Part shown: positions 16,555-26,977 of the stretch, one piece after another
Position numbering within the stretch: position 1 is the stretch's first letter
Layout: the number at the start of each line of letters is the position of its first letter
Origin: an uncultured Roseivirga sp.
Lineage (GTDB): Bacteria; Bacteroidota; Bacteroidia; Cytophagales; Cyclobacteriaceae
Assembly: GCA_947493005.1 (NCBI GenBank)
Contig: CANLOY010000012.1
Location: 1-64,000, forward strand
Length of the DNA: 64,000 nucleotides
Reading direction: 5' to 3'
The notes under the pieces: generated by a model
What the model was told of the DNA's origin: nothing
Seen by the model: only the letters and a program-made list of their open reading frames with translations
The model's database searches: none
Program-made: the position numbers and the translations under genes

Positions 16555-16562
16555 CAAAAATA
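16555..16562 (-). promoter_or_regulatory. -7 box (TATTTTTG) before gcvH
   Basis: TATTTTTG on the minus strand matches the TAnnTTTG consensus and ends 20 bases before the gcvH ATG. No clear TTG -33 element is seen. Confidence 0.45.
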
Positions 16563-16588
16563 CATGCTTTCCTGAGAATTGACAGAGA

Positions 16589-19500
16589 TTATTGCGACAA
16601 ATTAAACCTAAGGCGACCACCGAATGAAGTACGTGCATTCAAGAAGCTGGTTGATACTCTTGGGTCGTTGACATTTCTGTCAAAATAGAGCGTTAATTGA
16701 AGTGCTTCGCTTATTGTATAATCGAGTGTTGGGCTTAATCTGAAAATGCGAATGCCATCAGTTACAATGCTGGATTCACCGATTCTTCTTTGAACAGTTT
16801 TGCTATCATTTATGGATAGCAACATACTGAACCTTAGCTCATTTGGAAGGCTTTGTTTTCTTCCATTAATTCTGAAAGGAATCTTAACTCCTGTTTTTCC
16901 AAAACCAACGTTTACAGATATCTCATTGGATGTAGATTCTGTGACTTGAATGTTAGATAAGTTTAGTCCGATATCTCGCTTTCTGGAGTAATCAAAAGAT
17001 AGATCCCAGTTGCTTTTTGTTTTTACATCCACTCCAATAAACGGAGCCATGGTTTCACTCAGTACCACTTGTTGCGTCAGAAATATCGGTACCAACTCTC
17101 CGTTTTCATTAAATTGATTAGCAAGTCCAACGTCACTCAAACTATTATCTAAAGTCAGTCCCAAAGTGTAAAGCGGAGAATTAACGAAGTTGCTCACATT
17201 ATAGCGACTATTGTAAGAATGGGAAATGTTGATGGAAGTAAATATCTCACTAAGTGCATCAATTTTAGACAGGCCGGCATATCTTATGCTCCAGTTAGGT
17301 ATAGGGAATTTTGGAAATGGACTGGTATTGATGTTTTCAGGGTCTTGACCACTATATGCCGCTACAAAGGCTGGAATAACAACTTCCTGTGAGTTTAAAC
17401 TGTACGTGCCAGCTTCATTAAGGCCATCCAGCCGACCTTTGAGAATGGATCTATATTCTTCAAACTTGGCAAAAAGCGGAGATTCATTGTCTGCATTATC
17501 TTTATCAAAAGCTGTTTTCAGCATGAAAAAGGATATGTCGTATGTCCCTGACCTATTTGGATTGACGCTGATGAACGTACCGGCATCCGAATCGTTCCTA
17601 AAGATTTCCTGATAGTTTTCAGTAAATGTTTTTCGTCCATTTAGGTTGATTCTAAAGTCTTTGAAAGGCTCAATTACTGAACCATAAGTAAAGGTGGTTG
17701 CTTTAGTCTGCCCGAAAGGAGAAGTCAGAAATTCACTAGGTGCATATCTTCCTGTTTGTGCCAGACGATTTCTTATACCAGCATCCTGACTTCCGAGCAC
17801 AAAGCCAAGGCCGGGGTTGGAAAAGCCTCTGTCCAATCCGAAAAGAAACACGTTGGGTAAATAACCGGGTAAAACAGTTCCTTGAGAAGTGTTGTAAGAA
17901 AAATCAACACTTCTTACCATCATCAATGTGCGAAGCATACCTTTTGTAAATGGAATTTCATCAATTGACCTTCTTTGTTTTGTGCTGTCTTGTTGAACAT
18001 TCTGTGCTCTGGACCTTGATCTAGTTCTAGAAGGGGAGTTGATTTTCTTCAGCACTCCGACATTGTTATAAAGCTTTACCAGGTCGAATTTACCACTTAG
18101 TGTAATTTCTCTGGTATTACCTGCCGCATTACCTAAGGTGTCTCTTTGGCCTATGGCACCAGCTTGCCAGTTGAAAGAGGTATTATATCCAAGGTCTGCA
18201 TTTATCCACTCTGTGAGCGGCAACTTATCAAAGGGTAGGGTATAGGATATGTCTATATTGTGATTGTAATTCTTTATTCTCCCAAAGTTTTTCAAGTTAG
18301 TCCATACTGAATCACGTTTTGCATCTGTGTTGATATCCCCTTCAGGTTCATCTATTATTGCATTTGCTGTAGCTCTGTAGTCAAGGGTAAGTCTTTCGGC
18401 TAGATTCCAGTTTACGGCATAGGACCTATCCATTGTGAAGGATTTTTCGAAGTAAGGATCGATGCCATCAGTTCCCAGGTCGGCATTTCTCAGTTGTGTC
18501 CTTAAGAAACTCCTGTTTAGGTTAGCGCTGATAGTGATGCTATTGGGGATAAGGTTGAAGTTGAAATCTTTAATGAGCTTTAGCCATTTTGAATCCAGAA
18601 ACTTCACGTTTTTGAATGGCTGAACATTCAACTCACCCGGTTGGTAATTATAGGTGACAGCTCCTCTATAGTTTTTGAAATCATAAGAAGCAGTGTTTAT
18701 ATTACTCCTTGTTACTTCATTGTAGGCGTAAGTAAAACTGAAGTTTTCAATTGCCCATGGCAGAGAGGCTTTATCTGTATTTGTTTTTCTCTTTCTAACA
18801 TTAGAGAAGTTCAAGCTTCTTCGGTTCGATATGTCTATTACCTTGTTGAAATAATCATCACGTTCTTCCTGTGTCTCAAAAGAATTTAAAACATCTTCAA
18901 GAGGGAGATCCGGGTCTAATGGGTCGAACTGAGGAACAGACCTGGCTCTTTCAAAGCTGAAGAATGCTGGAATTTCCAGCCCCCAATCTTCGGGGAAAAA
19001 TTTGTGAAGGTTTAACCTTGTTGAAACATCGTACTGTGTGGTTTTTTCTCTGTTTCTATCTGAGATTTTATCTGCTATGGCACCGAAACCGATAGATGAA
19101 TGCCTGATTGAAGCTGAAACATTTCCGAAATCTGCTAATTGTGCATCTAGTCTTGCATTAGCTGCAAAACCAGATTTACTATCAAAATCCGTTACTCTAA
19201 GTTCATTGGCCCATAAGTAGAAAGTTTTAGGCTCAGCATCTGTTGAGCTAGGGTTACGCATACCAATCATCAACGTTTGAACGGTACTCAAGTCAGGCCT
19301 ACCAACAACAGTGATATTATATTTGCCAACCCTTTCGGTAAAAGGAAGGCTGAGGTTAGAATTGCTTCTGTTGCGATTGGCTTTCACCTCATAAAGACTA
19401 CTAAAGGCTACATCGATTTCATTTTCTTCTGGCCAGATTTGCTCTCTCGATATTTCACCAGGAAGGGTCATTTTTAATGGGACTTCTATTTCGTAGTAAT

Positions 19501-22500
19501 TCTCTGTAAAGTCAGTTCCTAGTCTCAGGAAGGCAGTAACCTCTCCGGTTTCCAGTGGGTCGGGGCTGTCGGCATGAAGGAACATCTTAATACGACCATA
19601 GTTAACCATGTCCTGACTCACATTTTTAAATACGGCTCTGGCATCTCTGTCCCTAAGCCCTTCTACACTTAGTTGAAGTGATTGTTCATTTCTTCTACGC
19701 TCTACAGCAGAAGTGTTATCCCTGTCTCTGATAAAACCTGGAGGAAGCACATAAGGAGGTCTGCCATCTCCGCCTTGACTATTCTCTTCAATGCTAACTA
19801 CAGAAACTGTGAAGTTAGGGTCTGATGGTTCTGGAATTTCGAAGAGGCCTTTTTCAAATAAACTTTCCTGGAAAGTTCTCCACTGACTTCCTACCATTCT
19901 AAAATTGACCATTCTGAGAACAATAGGCTCCGAAAAACCAGTAAGGTAAGTTCTTAAGTACCGAACAGATTTAAAGCCATTGATATTTCCTTGAACACGA
20001 TCTGGCTTCCGAACAGGAATCCTAAAAAGGTACCAATCCACATCATCTCCATTAACTGGGTTGGTAACCTTGTCTACTATATTGTTTCTACCAACCTGAA
20101 AAGCCCCAGGCTTGATGTCAATTCCATATTCATAATACTCTTCCAGGTCTGCAAGTGTATTATCTCTGTTAAGGTCTTCATTGTCTGGTAAATTGGAATT
20201 AGAAGGAGTGAAAAGCTGATTTCCGGTAGAAACGGGACTATTTCCTTCCATTCCATTAAAGCGCTTATACCTTTCTAAAATTTTAGCATCAGCTGCGTCC
20301 AGATCTTCTCCCAGGTAGTATTGAAAATTATCACCCGATGGATCGGCAAGTATCTTCTGCCTTGCTTCGGCACTCAGGTTTAGTGAATTAATGTAGTTTT
20401 CAAAAAAAGTAGCTTCTTCCGTTGATTTAATACCATCCAGGCCTACATCCTGATTGGCTCTGGCATCTGAAGAGTTGTCAAAAGCCGGGTTCAAATAAGG
20501 TTGACGTGTAACACGCCCCCACTCATTTACAATCACATTATCTCCATCAATTAAGCCGTTAGCCGGCAGCCCTTGTTCAAACGCATGACGTTCGTCACGC
20601 ATAATGTCTTCAGAGATGCTTCCTAAGTTTAAGAGCATTTTACCACCCGTTGTATTCGGCTTAGGTGGGTTAATGCCGTCATCTATAAATCCTCTAGGAT
20701 TGCTAAGATCACCATTGGAAATGTTTACAAATGGGTCCATCATCCAGAACTCTATGTATTCTATGTTGGTTTTATCAAAGTCTACTTCATTGGTGATTGC
20801 TCTTGTTATTGCTCCAAAGTTTTTCTCTGGTTCTGGTAGTGAGCCATCTGTGTTTAAGCCTGGGTTGTAATTATACATGCCCCGTTCTGCCGGGAAGTAA
20901 GCTATATCCAGCGTAGGCTCATTTACAATGATCTGTTGGGCATCTCTTTTAATTACCTCATTTTGACCAATAGATCTTACATAGTGGTTTTCCAGGTCTT
21001 CTGGTAGAATATTAGCAGGCCTGCTTCTTCCTGTCGATCTATAGAATACATTGTCTACCGTGTACCAGGCAATCTTTGCTCTTCTGTAATTCACACCTAA
21101 CCTGTCCGGTGTTTGGTTGGAAAGGTCAAACCTGTCATCATCTGTCTTTGGTGTCGAACCTAACCTCCAGCTTTGCACATTTCCTAAACTGAATGGAGTA
21201 ACGGTTGCTTCAAAATCATCTATATATGAAGTACCTTCTCCATTAACTCTGTTTGAGGTGCCTGGAATTAACTGAGCAAACTCTCCACTGAAAGTTAATT
21301 TTGAAGGAGCCTTAGTATCAATGAATGGAAGGGCGTCCACCATTTTAGTCAATAATCTGGAGTCTTCACTGTAATTAACATCTAGACCCCACATGGTATT
21401 TCTTACGGGTTCATTGCCTATGCCCACACGAGTAATCTGTGGACGTTCATTTAGGTGCATTAATGTAAGACCAATATTGGTCTTATCGTTGTAAACATAG
21501 TCCAACCTTGCGCCAAGTAGGTTTCTTGCCTGAAAGTTAAAGAGATCGGCCTTCTCATATGATACCCTTATTTTCTTTCCAGAGTTAAGAATCGATGGGT
21601 TGATGATGGTTACTTTTCCTTGCGAATAGTCAACGGTGTAATCTTGTCCTTCAGCTAGCGGTGTGCCCCCTGCCGTTACAACAACACTTCCTTCAGCTAC
21701 CTGAAAAGCATTCAAATTGATTTCACTGGCCGAACCCGACTGTAAACTTCCTTTGATGAAAAACTTATCTAACCTGGATACTAGTTGAGCATCGGCCCTT
21801 GTAGTTCTATAAAGAGTATCAAAAACATATTTTTCTTTCAAAAACTGCTCACTTGGTAAGAATTGATCTTCAAGTGTTTTCCCGAAAGGTTCAAGTTTCG
21901 GGAAAACCATATAACCCCGTTCAGGGTTGATGGTAACCCCTTCAACGTAGTCAAAGTTTCCATCTTTCTGAGGGTCTCCATTCTGATTTAATCGATCTAA
22001 TCCCATTATTTCTATCAAAGGGATGTCTTTTGTGTTTTGACCTTCATGCAAGCTCGGGTTGTCAATGCCAGTGTCATCGTCACGATAGATCACACGAAGC
22101 TGAAATGACTGTCTGTCTATCTGAGCTGCATTCAGATTGTAGATGTTTTTCATCATCAAGTCCCAGGTAGGTACTTGTGTATTGATCTTGCTTGGTCTTA
22201 ATAGTTTTAAGAAGATTACTTCATCTTCGGTTCTGTTTTGATAGTCCTCTGTTAGTTCACCTACTTTATGGTTTTTCCCTCTGAAGTTATACTCATATGA
22301 AACGGCTAGTACTTCATCATTCTGAAGTTGACGACTAAGAGATAGAAAGCCCAACTCTCTGTTAAAGGTATATTCTGCGGGGTCTAGTTTTCGAGCTCCC
22401 GTTACACGCTCAAAATCCTGTCCCTTTTCCAATCCATGTTGTCCTTCCAGAATTGAACTTACCTGGTCAGCCTGTCTTAAACTTGGGTTGGTTTGCAAGT

Positions 22501-23716
22501 TTTGGAAAAGACTGTTTACATTATTGCTTGTTGGAGAGTTACTAAGCCCACTTCCTATAAAAGGGTTGCCATTTTGAAATACTTCACCTTCACCAAGATC
22601 CATAAAGGCAACAAAGTTTCTTAATGTCTGAGTGTTATTAGATCTGTTGAGGACATAAACTTCCAGACGACTAATCTGGAGACCGGAAATGATAGCTGGT
22701 ATACTACTATTCCATGACTCATAGTTGTTCCTGAAAAACTGACCTAGAAAAAAGTGCCTGTTTTCATCATAGCTAGAAGCTCTGATTTCAAATTCGTTTC
22801 GCTGAACACCTCCGTCAATCTCTATAGATTCTGACCGGCCTCTTTGCGAAGCGGCCAAAGCAGTAACAAATAGCTTTCCAAATTGCAATTGGGTTTTAAA
22901 GCCAAATAAATTTTGCCCGCCTGAAATTAAACTATTAGCAATAGGCATGCTTACATTACCGATTTCCAGTGATTTGATGATGTCTGACTCCAGACCACCA
23001 AATTCAACTTTGAGCTCATTTTCAAAGTCAAAAGAATTGTTGTTGTCAAAATTGGCGTTTAACCTCAACTTGGAGCCAATGGTGCCTTGAAGACTCATTT
23101 GAATGTTCTGATCAAATTCGAATGTGCCATTACGTTGTTGTCTAATTGGGATCGAAGGATTATCTACACGTTGAAACCTGCCTCCAAAATCGAGCTGCAC
23201 AAAACCATTGGTATTGATTAAAATCTGATCACCCCCAAAAAGCCTGTCGAAGAAGGGGTTCAGGGCAATGGGAGGGATGAGTCTTCTTCTGTTACTAACA
23301 GCACTTTCTCCATCCAACTCTTTTGCCTTTTCTCTAAAGAAGGCTCTGTTTCCAAGTTCCAGCCTCTTTTTCAATACTTCGGAAAAGGGGACTCTCGAAG
23401 GAGGACGGTATAGAGAACCTCCGATTTGCTCACTGAAAACGAGACTTCTTCCGGTATCAAGCGCAATGGTCTTTTTCAGAAAGTTTGGACTGTTGAAATA
23501 GAATGGTGAACTCAGTGGCCTTCTAAACAAAGGATCTCCCAGAGGGAAGCGTGGTCGATATATGGGAAAAGGAGATTTTACATATCGACTAGTATCTTTT
23601 ACTGTACTGGAAGTGTCTTGTGTTTGAAAATCATAGGCATAGGAAGACATAGAGATGCTCATGAGCATCATTCCAAATAATACGAAGAGTAATATTTTCT
23701 TATTGCGGTGTATCAA
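16589..23716 (-). CDS. sprA: T9SS outer-membrane translocon SprA (Sov)
   Basis: This 2375-residue protein is the largest gene in the window and of the size expected for SprA, the giant outer-membrane beta-barrel through which T9SS cargo crosses. The N-terminus is a signal peptide (NKKILLFVLFGMMLMSISMS, cleavage near YAYD). The conserved SprA N-terminal region has the LNANFDNNNSFDFENELKVE-type segment near residue 220, and long alternating-polarity stretches to the C-terminal NARTSFGGRLRFNLSQ fit a barrel. The start is TTG at 23716: an ATG occurs only at residue 16, inside the hydrophobic core. It begins 16 bases after ruvA stops, so the two are likely co-transcribed. SprA is also required for gliding in motile relatives. 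Confidence 0.95.
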   Translation of the reverse strand: MIHRNKKILLFVLFGMMLMSISMSSYAYDFQTQDTSSTVKDTSRYVKSPFPIYRPRFPLGDPLFRRPLSSPFYFNSPNFLKKTIALDTGRSLVFSEQIGGSLYRPPSRVPFSEVLKKRLELGNRAFFREKAKELDGESAVSNRRRLIPPIALNPFFDRLFGGDQILINTNGFVQLDFGGRFQRVDNPSIPIRQQRNGTFEFDQNIQMSLQGTIGSKLRLNANFDNNNSFDFENELKVEFGGLESDIIKSLEIGNVSMPIANSLISGGQNLFGFKTQLQFGKLFVTALAASQRGRSESIEIDGGVQRNEFEIRASSYDENRHFFLGQFFRNNYESWNSSIPAIISGLQISRLEVYVLNRSNNTQTLRNFVAFMDLGEGEVFQNGNPFIGSGLSNSPTSNNVNSLFQNLQTNPSLRQADQVSSILEGQHGLEKGQDFERVTGARKLDPAEYTFNRELGFLSLSRQLQNDEVLAVSYEYNFRGKNHKVGELTEDYQNRTEDEVIFLKLLRPSKINTQVPTWDLMMKNIYNLNAAQIDRQSFQLRVIYRDDDTGIDNPSLHEGQNTKDIPLIEIMGLDRLNQNGDPQKDGNFDYVEGVTINPERGYMVFPKLEPFGKTLEDQFLPSEQFLKEKYVFDTLYRTTRADAQLVSRLDKFFIKGSLQSGSASEINLNAFQVAEGSVVVTAGGTPLAEGQDYTVDYSQGKVTIINPSILNSGKKIRVSYEKADLFNFQARNLLGARLDYVYNDKTNIGLTLMHLNERPQITRVGIGNEPVRNTMWGLDVNYSEDSRLLTKMVDALPFIDTKAPSKLTFSGEFAQLIPGTSNRVNGEGTSYIDDFEATVTPFSLGNVQSWRLGSTPKTDDDRFDLSNQTPDRLGVNYRRAKIAWYTVDNVFYRSTGRSRPANILPEDLENHYVRSIGQNEVIKRDAQQIIVNEPTLDIAYFPAERGMYNYNPGLNTDGSLPEPEKNFGAITRAITNEVDFDKTNIEYIEFWMMDPFVNISNGDLSNPRGFIDDGINPPKPNTTGGKMLLNLGSISEDIMRDERHAFEQGLPANGLIDGDNVIVNEWGRVTRQPYLNPAFDNSSDARANQDVGLDGIKSTEEATFFENYINSLNLSAEARQKILADPSGDNFQYYLGEDLDAADAKILERYKRFNGMEGNSPVSTGNQLFTPSNSNLPDNEDLNRDNTLADLEEYYEYGIDIKPGAFQVGRNNIVDKVTNPVNGDDVDWYLFRIPVRKPDRVQGNINGFKSVRYLRTYLTGFSEPIVLRMVNFRMVGSQWRTFQESLFEKGLFEIPEPSDPNFTVSVVSIEENSQGGDGRPPYVLPPGFIRDRDNTSAVERRRNEQSLQLSVEGLRDRDARAVFKNVSQDMVNYGRIKMFLHADSPDPLETGEVTAFLRLGTDFTENYYEIEVPLKMTLPGEISREQIWPEENEIDVAFSSLYEVKANRNRSNSNLSLPFTERVGKYNITVVGRPDLSTVQTLMIGMRNPSSTDAEPKTFYLWANELRVTDFDSKSGFAANARLDAQLADFGNVSASIRHSSIGFGAIADKISDRNREKTTQYDVSTRLNLHKFFPEDWGLEIPAFFSFERARSVPQFDPLDPDLPLEDVLNSFETQEERDDYFNKVIDISNRRSLNFSNVRKRKTNTDKASLPWAIENFSFTYAYNEVTRSNINTASYDFKNYRGAVTYNYQPGELNVQPFKNVKFLDSKWLKLIKDFNFNLIPNSITISANLNRSFLRTQLRNADLGTDGIDPYFEKSFTMDRSYAVNWNLAERLTLDYRATANAIIDEPEGDINTDAKRDSVWTNLKNFGRIKNYNHNIDISYTLPFDKLPLTEWINADLGYNTSFNWQAGAIGQRDTLGNAAGNTREITLSGKFDLVKLYNNVGVLKKINSPSRTRSRSRAQNVQQDSTKQRRSIDEIPFTKGMLRTLMMVRSVDFSYNTSQGTVLPGYLPNVFLFGLDRGFSNPGLGFVLGSQDAGIRNRLAQTGRYAPSEFLTSPFGQTKATTFTYGSVIEPFKDFRINLNGRKTFTENYQEIFRNDSDAGTFISVNPNRSGTYDISFFMLKTAFDKDNADNESPLFAKFEEYRSILKGRLDGLNEAGTYSLNSQEVVIPAFVAAYSGQDPENINTSPFPKFPIPNWSIRYAGLSKIDALSEIFTSINISHSYNSRYNVSNFVNSPLYTLGLTLDNSLSDVGLANQFNENGELVPIFLTQQVVLSETMAPFIGVDVKTKSNWDLSFDYSRKRDIGLNLSNIQVTESTSNEISVNVGFGKTGVKIPFRINGRKQSLPNELRFSMLLSINDSKTVQRRIGESSIVTDGIRIFRLSPTLDYTISEALQLTLYFDRNVNDPRVSTSFLNARTSFGGRLRFNLSQ

Positions 23717-23732
23717 ATCGTAAGAAAATACC

Positions 23733-24326
23733 TCAAGCTGTTTTGAGTGCTAATTTTATCACTTCTTCTAGGCTTAGTTCGTTAGGACTGGTTTTCAGAA
23801 TTTTATCAATGCTTTTCTGTGCGGCTGCTTTGTTAATGCCTAGAGTTACTAACGCTGCTAATGCCTCATTTCTTATAGCGTTTTTGCCAGAAATTGGAAT
23901 ATTTATCAAGTCTCCGGTTTCAGTACTCTTTCCAACCTTGTCTTTAAGCTCTAGAATAATTCTTTGAGCTGTTTTAGCGCCTATTCCTTTTACGGCCTGA
24001 ATAGTTCTGACATCTTCTGATAAAATAGCCTGCTCAACTTCTTCGGGACTTAAGGAAGACAATACCATGAGTCCTGTAGAAGGGCCGACACCTGAAATAG
24101 AAGTGAGATGTAGAAACACCTGCTTTTCATGTGTATCAGCAAACCCGAAAAGTGTTTGAGCATCTTCTTTCACATGGAAATGTGTAAATAGCTGGATGTT
24201 CTCCTGATCTTTAATTTTAGAGAAAGTATTCAAAGAAACCTTTACCTCATAGCCAACACCTCCAATATCCAGAATGACAAAAGTGGGGTCTTTGTGTACT
24301 AGTTTACCCTTTAGATAAGCGAACAT
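23733..24326 (-). CDS. ruvA: Holliday junction branch migration protein RuvA
   Basis: This 197-residue protein binds Holliday junctions as a tetramer and positions the RuvB motor. The N-terminal OB domain begins MFAYLKGKLVHKDPTFVILD, followed by the GGVGYEV motif. The two helix-hairpin-helix motifs lie in LTSISGVGPSTGLMVLS and IQAVKGIGAKTAQRIILEL, and the C-terminal RuvB-contact domain ends in ELSLEEVIKLALK. I chose the ATG at 24326; the frame is open 16 codons further up, but those cover the terminator hairpin of the preceding gene. ruvB is not nearby. It is followed closely by sprA. Confidence 0.96.
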   Translation of the reverse strand: MFAYLKGKLVHKDPTFVILDIGGVGYEVKVSLNTFSKIKDQENIQLFTHFHVKEDAQTLFGFADTHEKQVFLHLTSISGVGPSTGLMVLSSLSPEEVEQAILSEDVRTIQAVKGIGAKTAQRIILELKDKVGKSTETGDLINIPISGKNAIRNEALAALVTLGINKAAAQKSIDKILKTSPNELSLEEVIKLALKTA

Positions 24327-24353
24327 AAGTCTGATTAGAGTCCTAAAAACAAA

Positions 24354-24374
24354 ATGGCAAGTTAAACTTGCCAT
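24354..24374 (-). terminator. intrinsic terminator after the DUF4837 gene
   Basis: A perfect inverted repeat ATGGCAAGTT-A-AACTTGCCAT is followed on the minus strand by TTTTGTTTTT. It separates the DUF4837 gene from ruvA, so ruvA-sprA probably form a new transcription unit. Confidence 0.75.
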
Positions 24375-24430
24375 AATCCTTAAAATTAAGAAGAATACGT
24401 TAATCTCAGTAAAATGAGGACGAAATTCGG

Positions 24431-25543
24431 TTAGCTGACCCTGAAAGTTGTCAGGAGTGATTCCATTTCCCTGATCAGTTCTCGATGATCTTCACTTGGG
24501 TGAATTACGAACCCTTCAATATAGAATAGTCTACCTGAAGCTTCATCAGTAAAGGTGTAGCTAATAAAGGTTCCGCCAACAGAGAAGTTGTTGGTTTTCC
24601 ATGCTCCTCTTGTTTCTACTGTATATTGATTGTTAAAATTGATGTTTCTGAAAACAGGTTTCATGTATTTTGTTTCTGTAATCATAAAAGACTCCTCATT
24701 CGCAGGGTCTCCGTAGATATACTTTTTACCTATTTCGTTTCTTAGCTTTACAATATTGTCTGTTTCAAACTCGTCTTGAGACTCATAAGGCTTACTATAT
24801 ACAATGAGGTTTTTACTTGGGCCAACGGGGGGAAGTGCTCTAACCCACATAAAATCATCTTCGATTTTGGCTAACTCATAACCTGCCGGAATTTTAATAT
24901 TGATTCCGAGTTTGTCATTGACTTTTTTTAGTACAAGTCTTGAGGCTGATGACATTCTAAGACTTTTAGCTAGTCTTTCCTTTTCGGCAATATTGAAGAA
25001 GTTCTGAACTATTTGCTTATTGGCTTTCAGGTTTTTGATTAGCGTGGTATCGTCTTTTCCGAAAAGCTGAAGCACCTTCTGACCTTTGGCGTACTGATCT
25101 TCCGAGGTTTGCATGAAAAGCTCGGGATCGTTGAATATTTTTTCTTTTGAAGATTCACTGAAGGTTCCTTGAAGCCATCTGTCTGCTGCTGAGTTACCTT
25201 CATAAGAAACGATATAAATCAAGTTACTTGCCAACCTGAAAATTCGATTAAATTCAAATGGTTCTATCACTCGAATAGTGAACATGGGTTCGGGCCTTGT
25301 AAGGCCAGGTACATTCTCATGGAAAACTTCCTTGATAGCTTCTCCGAGCTTGCCGTCAAACTTTTTCTTGTTCATTACGATAACAATCTCACCTCGCTCT
25401 CCGGCAGCATCCGGTAGGCTTGACTTGGCTCTGGTTTTCTCGGCCTTTGCTTTTCCATCATCTCCTATTTCTTCCTGTTGCTTCTCTGGGCCACAGGCAG
25501 CAATTAAGATTGACAGAAATATGAATGCAAGTAACTTCTTCAT
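24431..25543 (-). CDS. DUF4837 family lipoprotein
   Basis: This 370-residue predicted lipoprotein has the signal peptide MKKLLAFIFLSILIAACG with a lipobox cysteine at residue 17, then a charged linker (about 20-45) and a conserved DUF4837-type body starting GEIVIVMNKKKFDGKLGEAI. The family is restricted largely to Bacteroidota and has no established function. The body looks soluble and probably faces the periplasm. It lies between a lytic transglycosylase gene and ruvA and is closed by a strong terminator. I recognise the family by pattern; I could not run a profile search. Confidence 0.8.
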   Translation of the reverse strand: MKKLLAFIFLSILIAACGPEKQQEEIGDDGKAKAEKTRAKSSLPDAAGERGEIVIVMNKKKFDGKLGEAIKEVFHENVPGLTRPEPMFTIRVIEPFEFNRIFRLASNLIYIVSYEGNSAADRWLQGTFSESSKEKIFNDPELFMQTSEDQYAKGQKVLQLFGKDDTTLIKNLKANKQIVQNFFNIAEKERLAKSLRMSSASRLVLKKVNDKLGINIKIPAGYELAKIEDDFMWVRALPPVGPSKNLIVYSKPYESQDEFETDNIVKLRNEIGKKYIYGDPANEESFMITETKYMKPVFRNINFNNQYTVETRGAWKTNNFSVGGTFISYTFTDEASGRLFYIEGFVIHPSEDHRELIREMESLLTTFRVS

Positions 25544-25631
25544 AGTTGAAAATTATGATATGAATTCAAGCAAATAATTAATGAGGGTAATAGCAAGAAA
25601 AATCTACTAAAACTTTAGTTGTGTATTTACG

Positions 25632-26963
25632 CTATCCAATTTTCAGACGCATACCAGGTTTTATAGCATTTCCTTTTATACCATTTAACTCGCGTAATTT
25701 ACCAATACTTAGGCCTTTATACATACGTGAAATATCCCATAAGGTATCACCTGGCTGAACAACATGGGTTTTGGAATCGGGAATGGGTTGGTTTACCAGT
25801 TTAACACGGTTTGTTTCATAAAAGTCGGGGCCGATATAAATATTTAATCTTTGACCTACTCTTATCATAGAGCCTCTGATTTTATTCCAGCTTTTTAAGT
25901 CTCTCAACCTTACTTTATGCTTTCTGGCAATGGTACCCAGGACGTCACCTCTTCTCACTCTGTAAACTATCTTTTCTTTCCCAAAAGTGCTGCCTGGCAT
26001 ATTTCTCGCAATTTTTTCGAACTCAGCTTTTCCGCTTTCTGCTTTAGCCAGAATCTGTGTCTGATTTTTAGAAAATGCGCTTTTGTGGCTTTTAGGGATT
26101 TTAAGTTTAAAGTTCTTCGCATGAGCTGGTATTGCTCCTTTTCTAATTTCCGGATTTAATTGGTTTAGTGTTTCAAGCGGAATGCCGCTTTCTTCCGCGA
26201 ATGCTTTCAGGTATACGAATTGATTGGTTTCTACAACATCAAAATCAATTGGGTATAGCGACTCAGTAGTATAAATATTGTGTACATCTGCATACTCCAT
26301 AGCATATACTATGGCAGCAAATTGAGGTACATAAGATCTTGTTTCACGAGGCAGATATCGATAGACTTTCCAGAAGTCGTTTTTGTAGCCCGACCTTCTT
26401 ATGGCTCTTTTTACATTGCCAATTCCACTGTTATATGCGGCCAGCGTGAGCTTCCAATCTTTAAAAACACCATAAAGCCATTTGATATATTTGCAGGCAG
26501 CCTCTGTAGACTTTTCAGGATCCATGCGCTCGTCAATATACCAGTCAATTCTGAGTCCACGCTCTCTGGCGGTCGGAGCCATGAATTGCCACAAACCTAC
26601 AGCTCTAGGTCCTGAAACGGCTTTCGGGTTAAGTCCAGCTTCTATTATTGGTAGGTATTTTAACTCTTGAGGAAGGTCGTATTCTTTCAGGTACTTTTCG
26701 AAAATAGGAAAGTAAATTTCCTTTCTCTTTAGCATTTCCCGGGTGTAATCCCTGTCTCTAACTGTGAAGTAATTCACAAAAGCATTCACCCTATCATTAA
26801 ATGCGATATCTATGGTAAGGTTGAGTTTGTTATACCTCTTTTCTACATCTTCATATCTAATGTCTGGAGTATAATCATATACTTCATAGAGAGGAAGTTC
26901 TTCCTGTGCAAAGGATGATATGCAGAACAGATATAGGAATGAAAATGCCAGGAATTTCCTCAT
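25632..26963 (-). CDS. membrane-bound lytic murein transglycosylase, LysM type (MltD-like)
   Basis: This 443-residue exported enzyme cleaves peptidoglycan glycan strands to 1,6-anhydro products. A signal peptide covers residues 1-19 (KFLAFSFLYLFCISSFAQ). The SLT domain spans about 95-220, with the catalytic Glu108 in YLPIIEAGLNP, the GLWQFMAPTAR motif and LAAYNSGIGNVKRA. Two LysM peptidoglycan-binding motifs form the C-terminus (VYRVRRGDVLGTIARKHKVR and THVVQPGDTLWDISRMYKG). The architecture equals MltD, although there is no lipobox here. It lies 14 bases after gatA. Confidence 0.92.
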   Translation of the reverse strand: MRKFLAFSFLYLFCISSFAQEELPLYEVYDYTPDIRYEDVEKRYNKLNLTIDIAFNDRVNAFVNYFTVRDRDYTREMLKRKEIYFPIFEKYLKEYDLPQELKYLPIIEAGLNPKAVSGPRAVGLWQFMAPTARERGLRIDWYIDERMDPEKSTEAACKYIKWLYGVFKDWKLTLAAYNSGIGNVKRAIRRSGYKNDFWKVYRYLPRETRSYVPQFAAIVYAMEYADVHNIYTTESLYPIDFDVVETNQFVYLKAFAEESGIPLETLNQLNPEIRKGAIPAHAKNFKLKIPKSHKSAFSKNQTQILAKAESGKAEFEKIARNMPGSTFGKEKIVYRVRRGDVLGTIARKHKVRLRDLKSWNKIRGSMIRVGQRLNIYIGPDFYETNRVKLVNQPIPDSKTHVVQPGDTLWDISRMYKGLSIGKLRELNGIKGNAIKPGMRLKIG

Positions 26964-26977
26964 AAGATCAATTGGCG

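Noticed and set aside
25606-25619. Short palindrome ACTAAA-AC-TTTAGT downstream of the lytic transglycosylase gene
   Set aside because: AT-only outer stem with a two-base centre and a weak T-tail; too weak to call a terminator.
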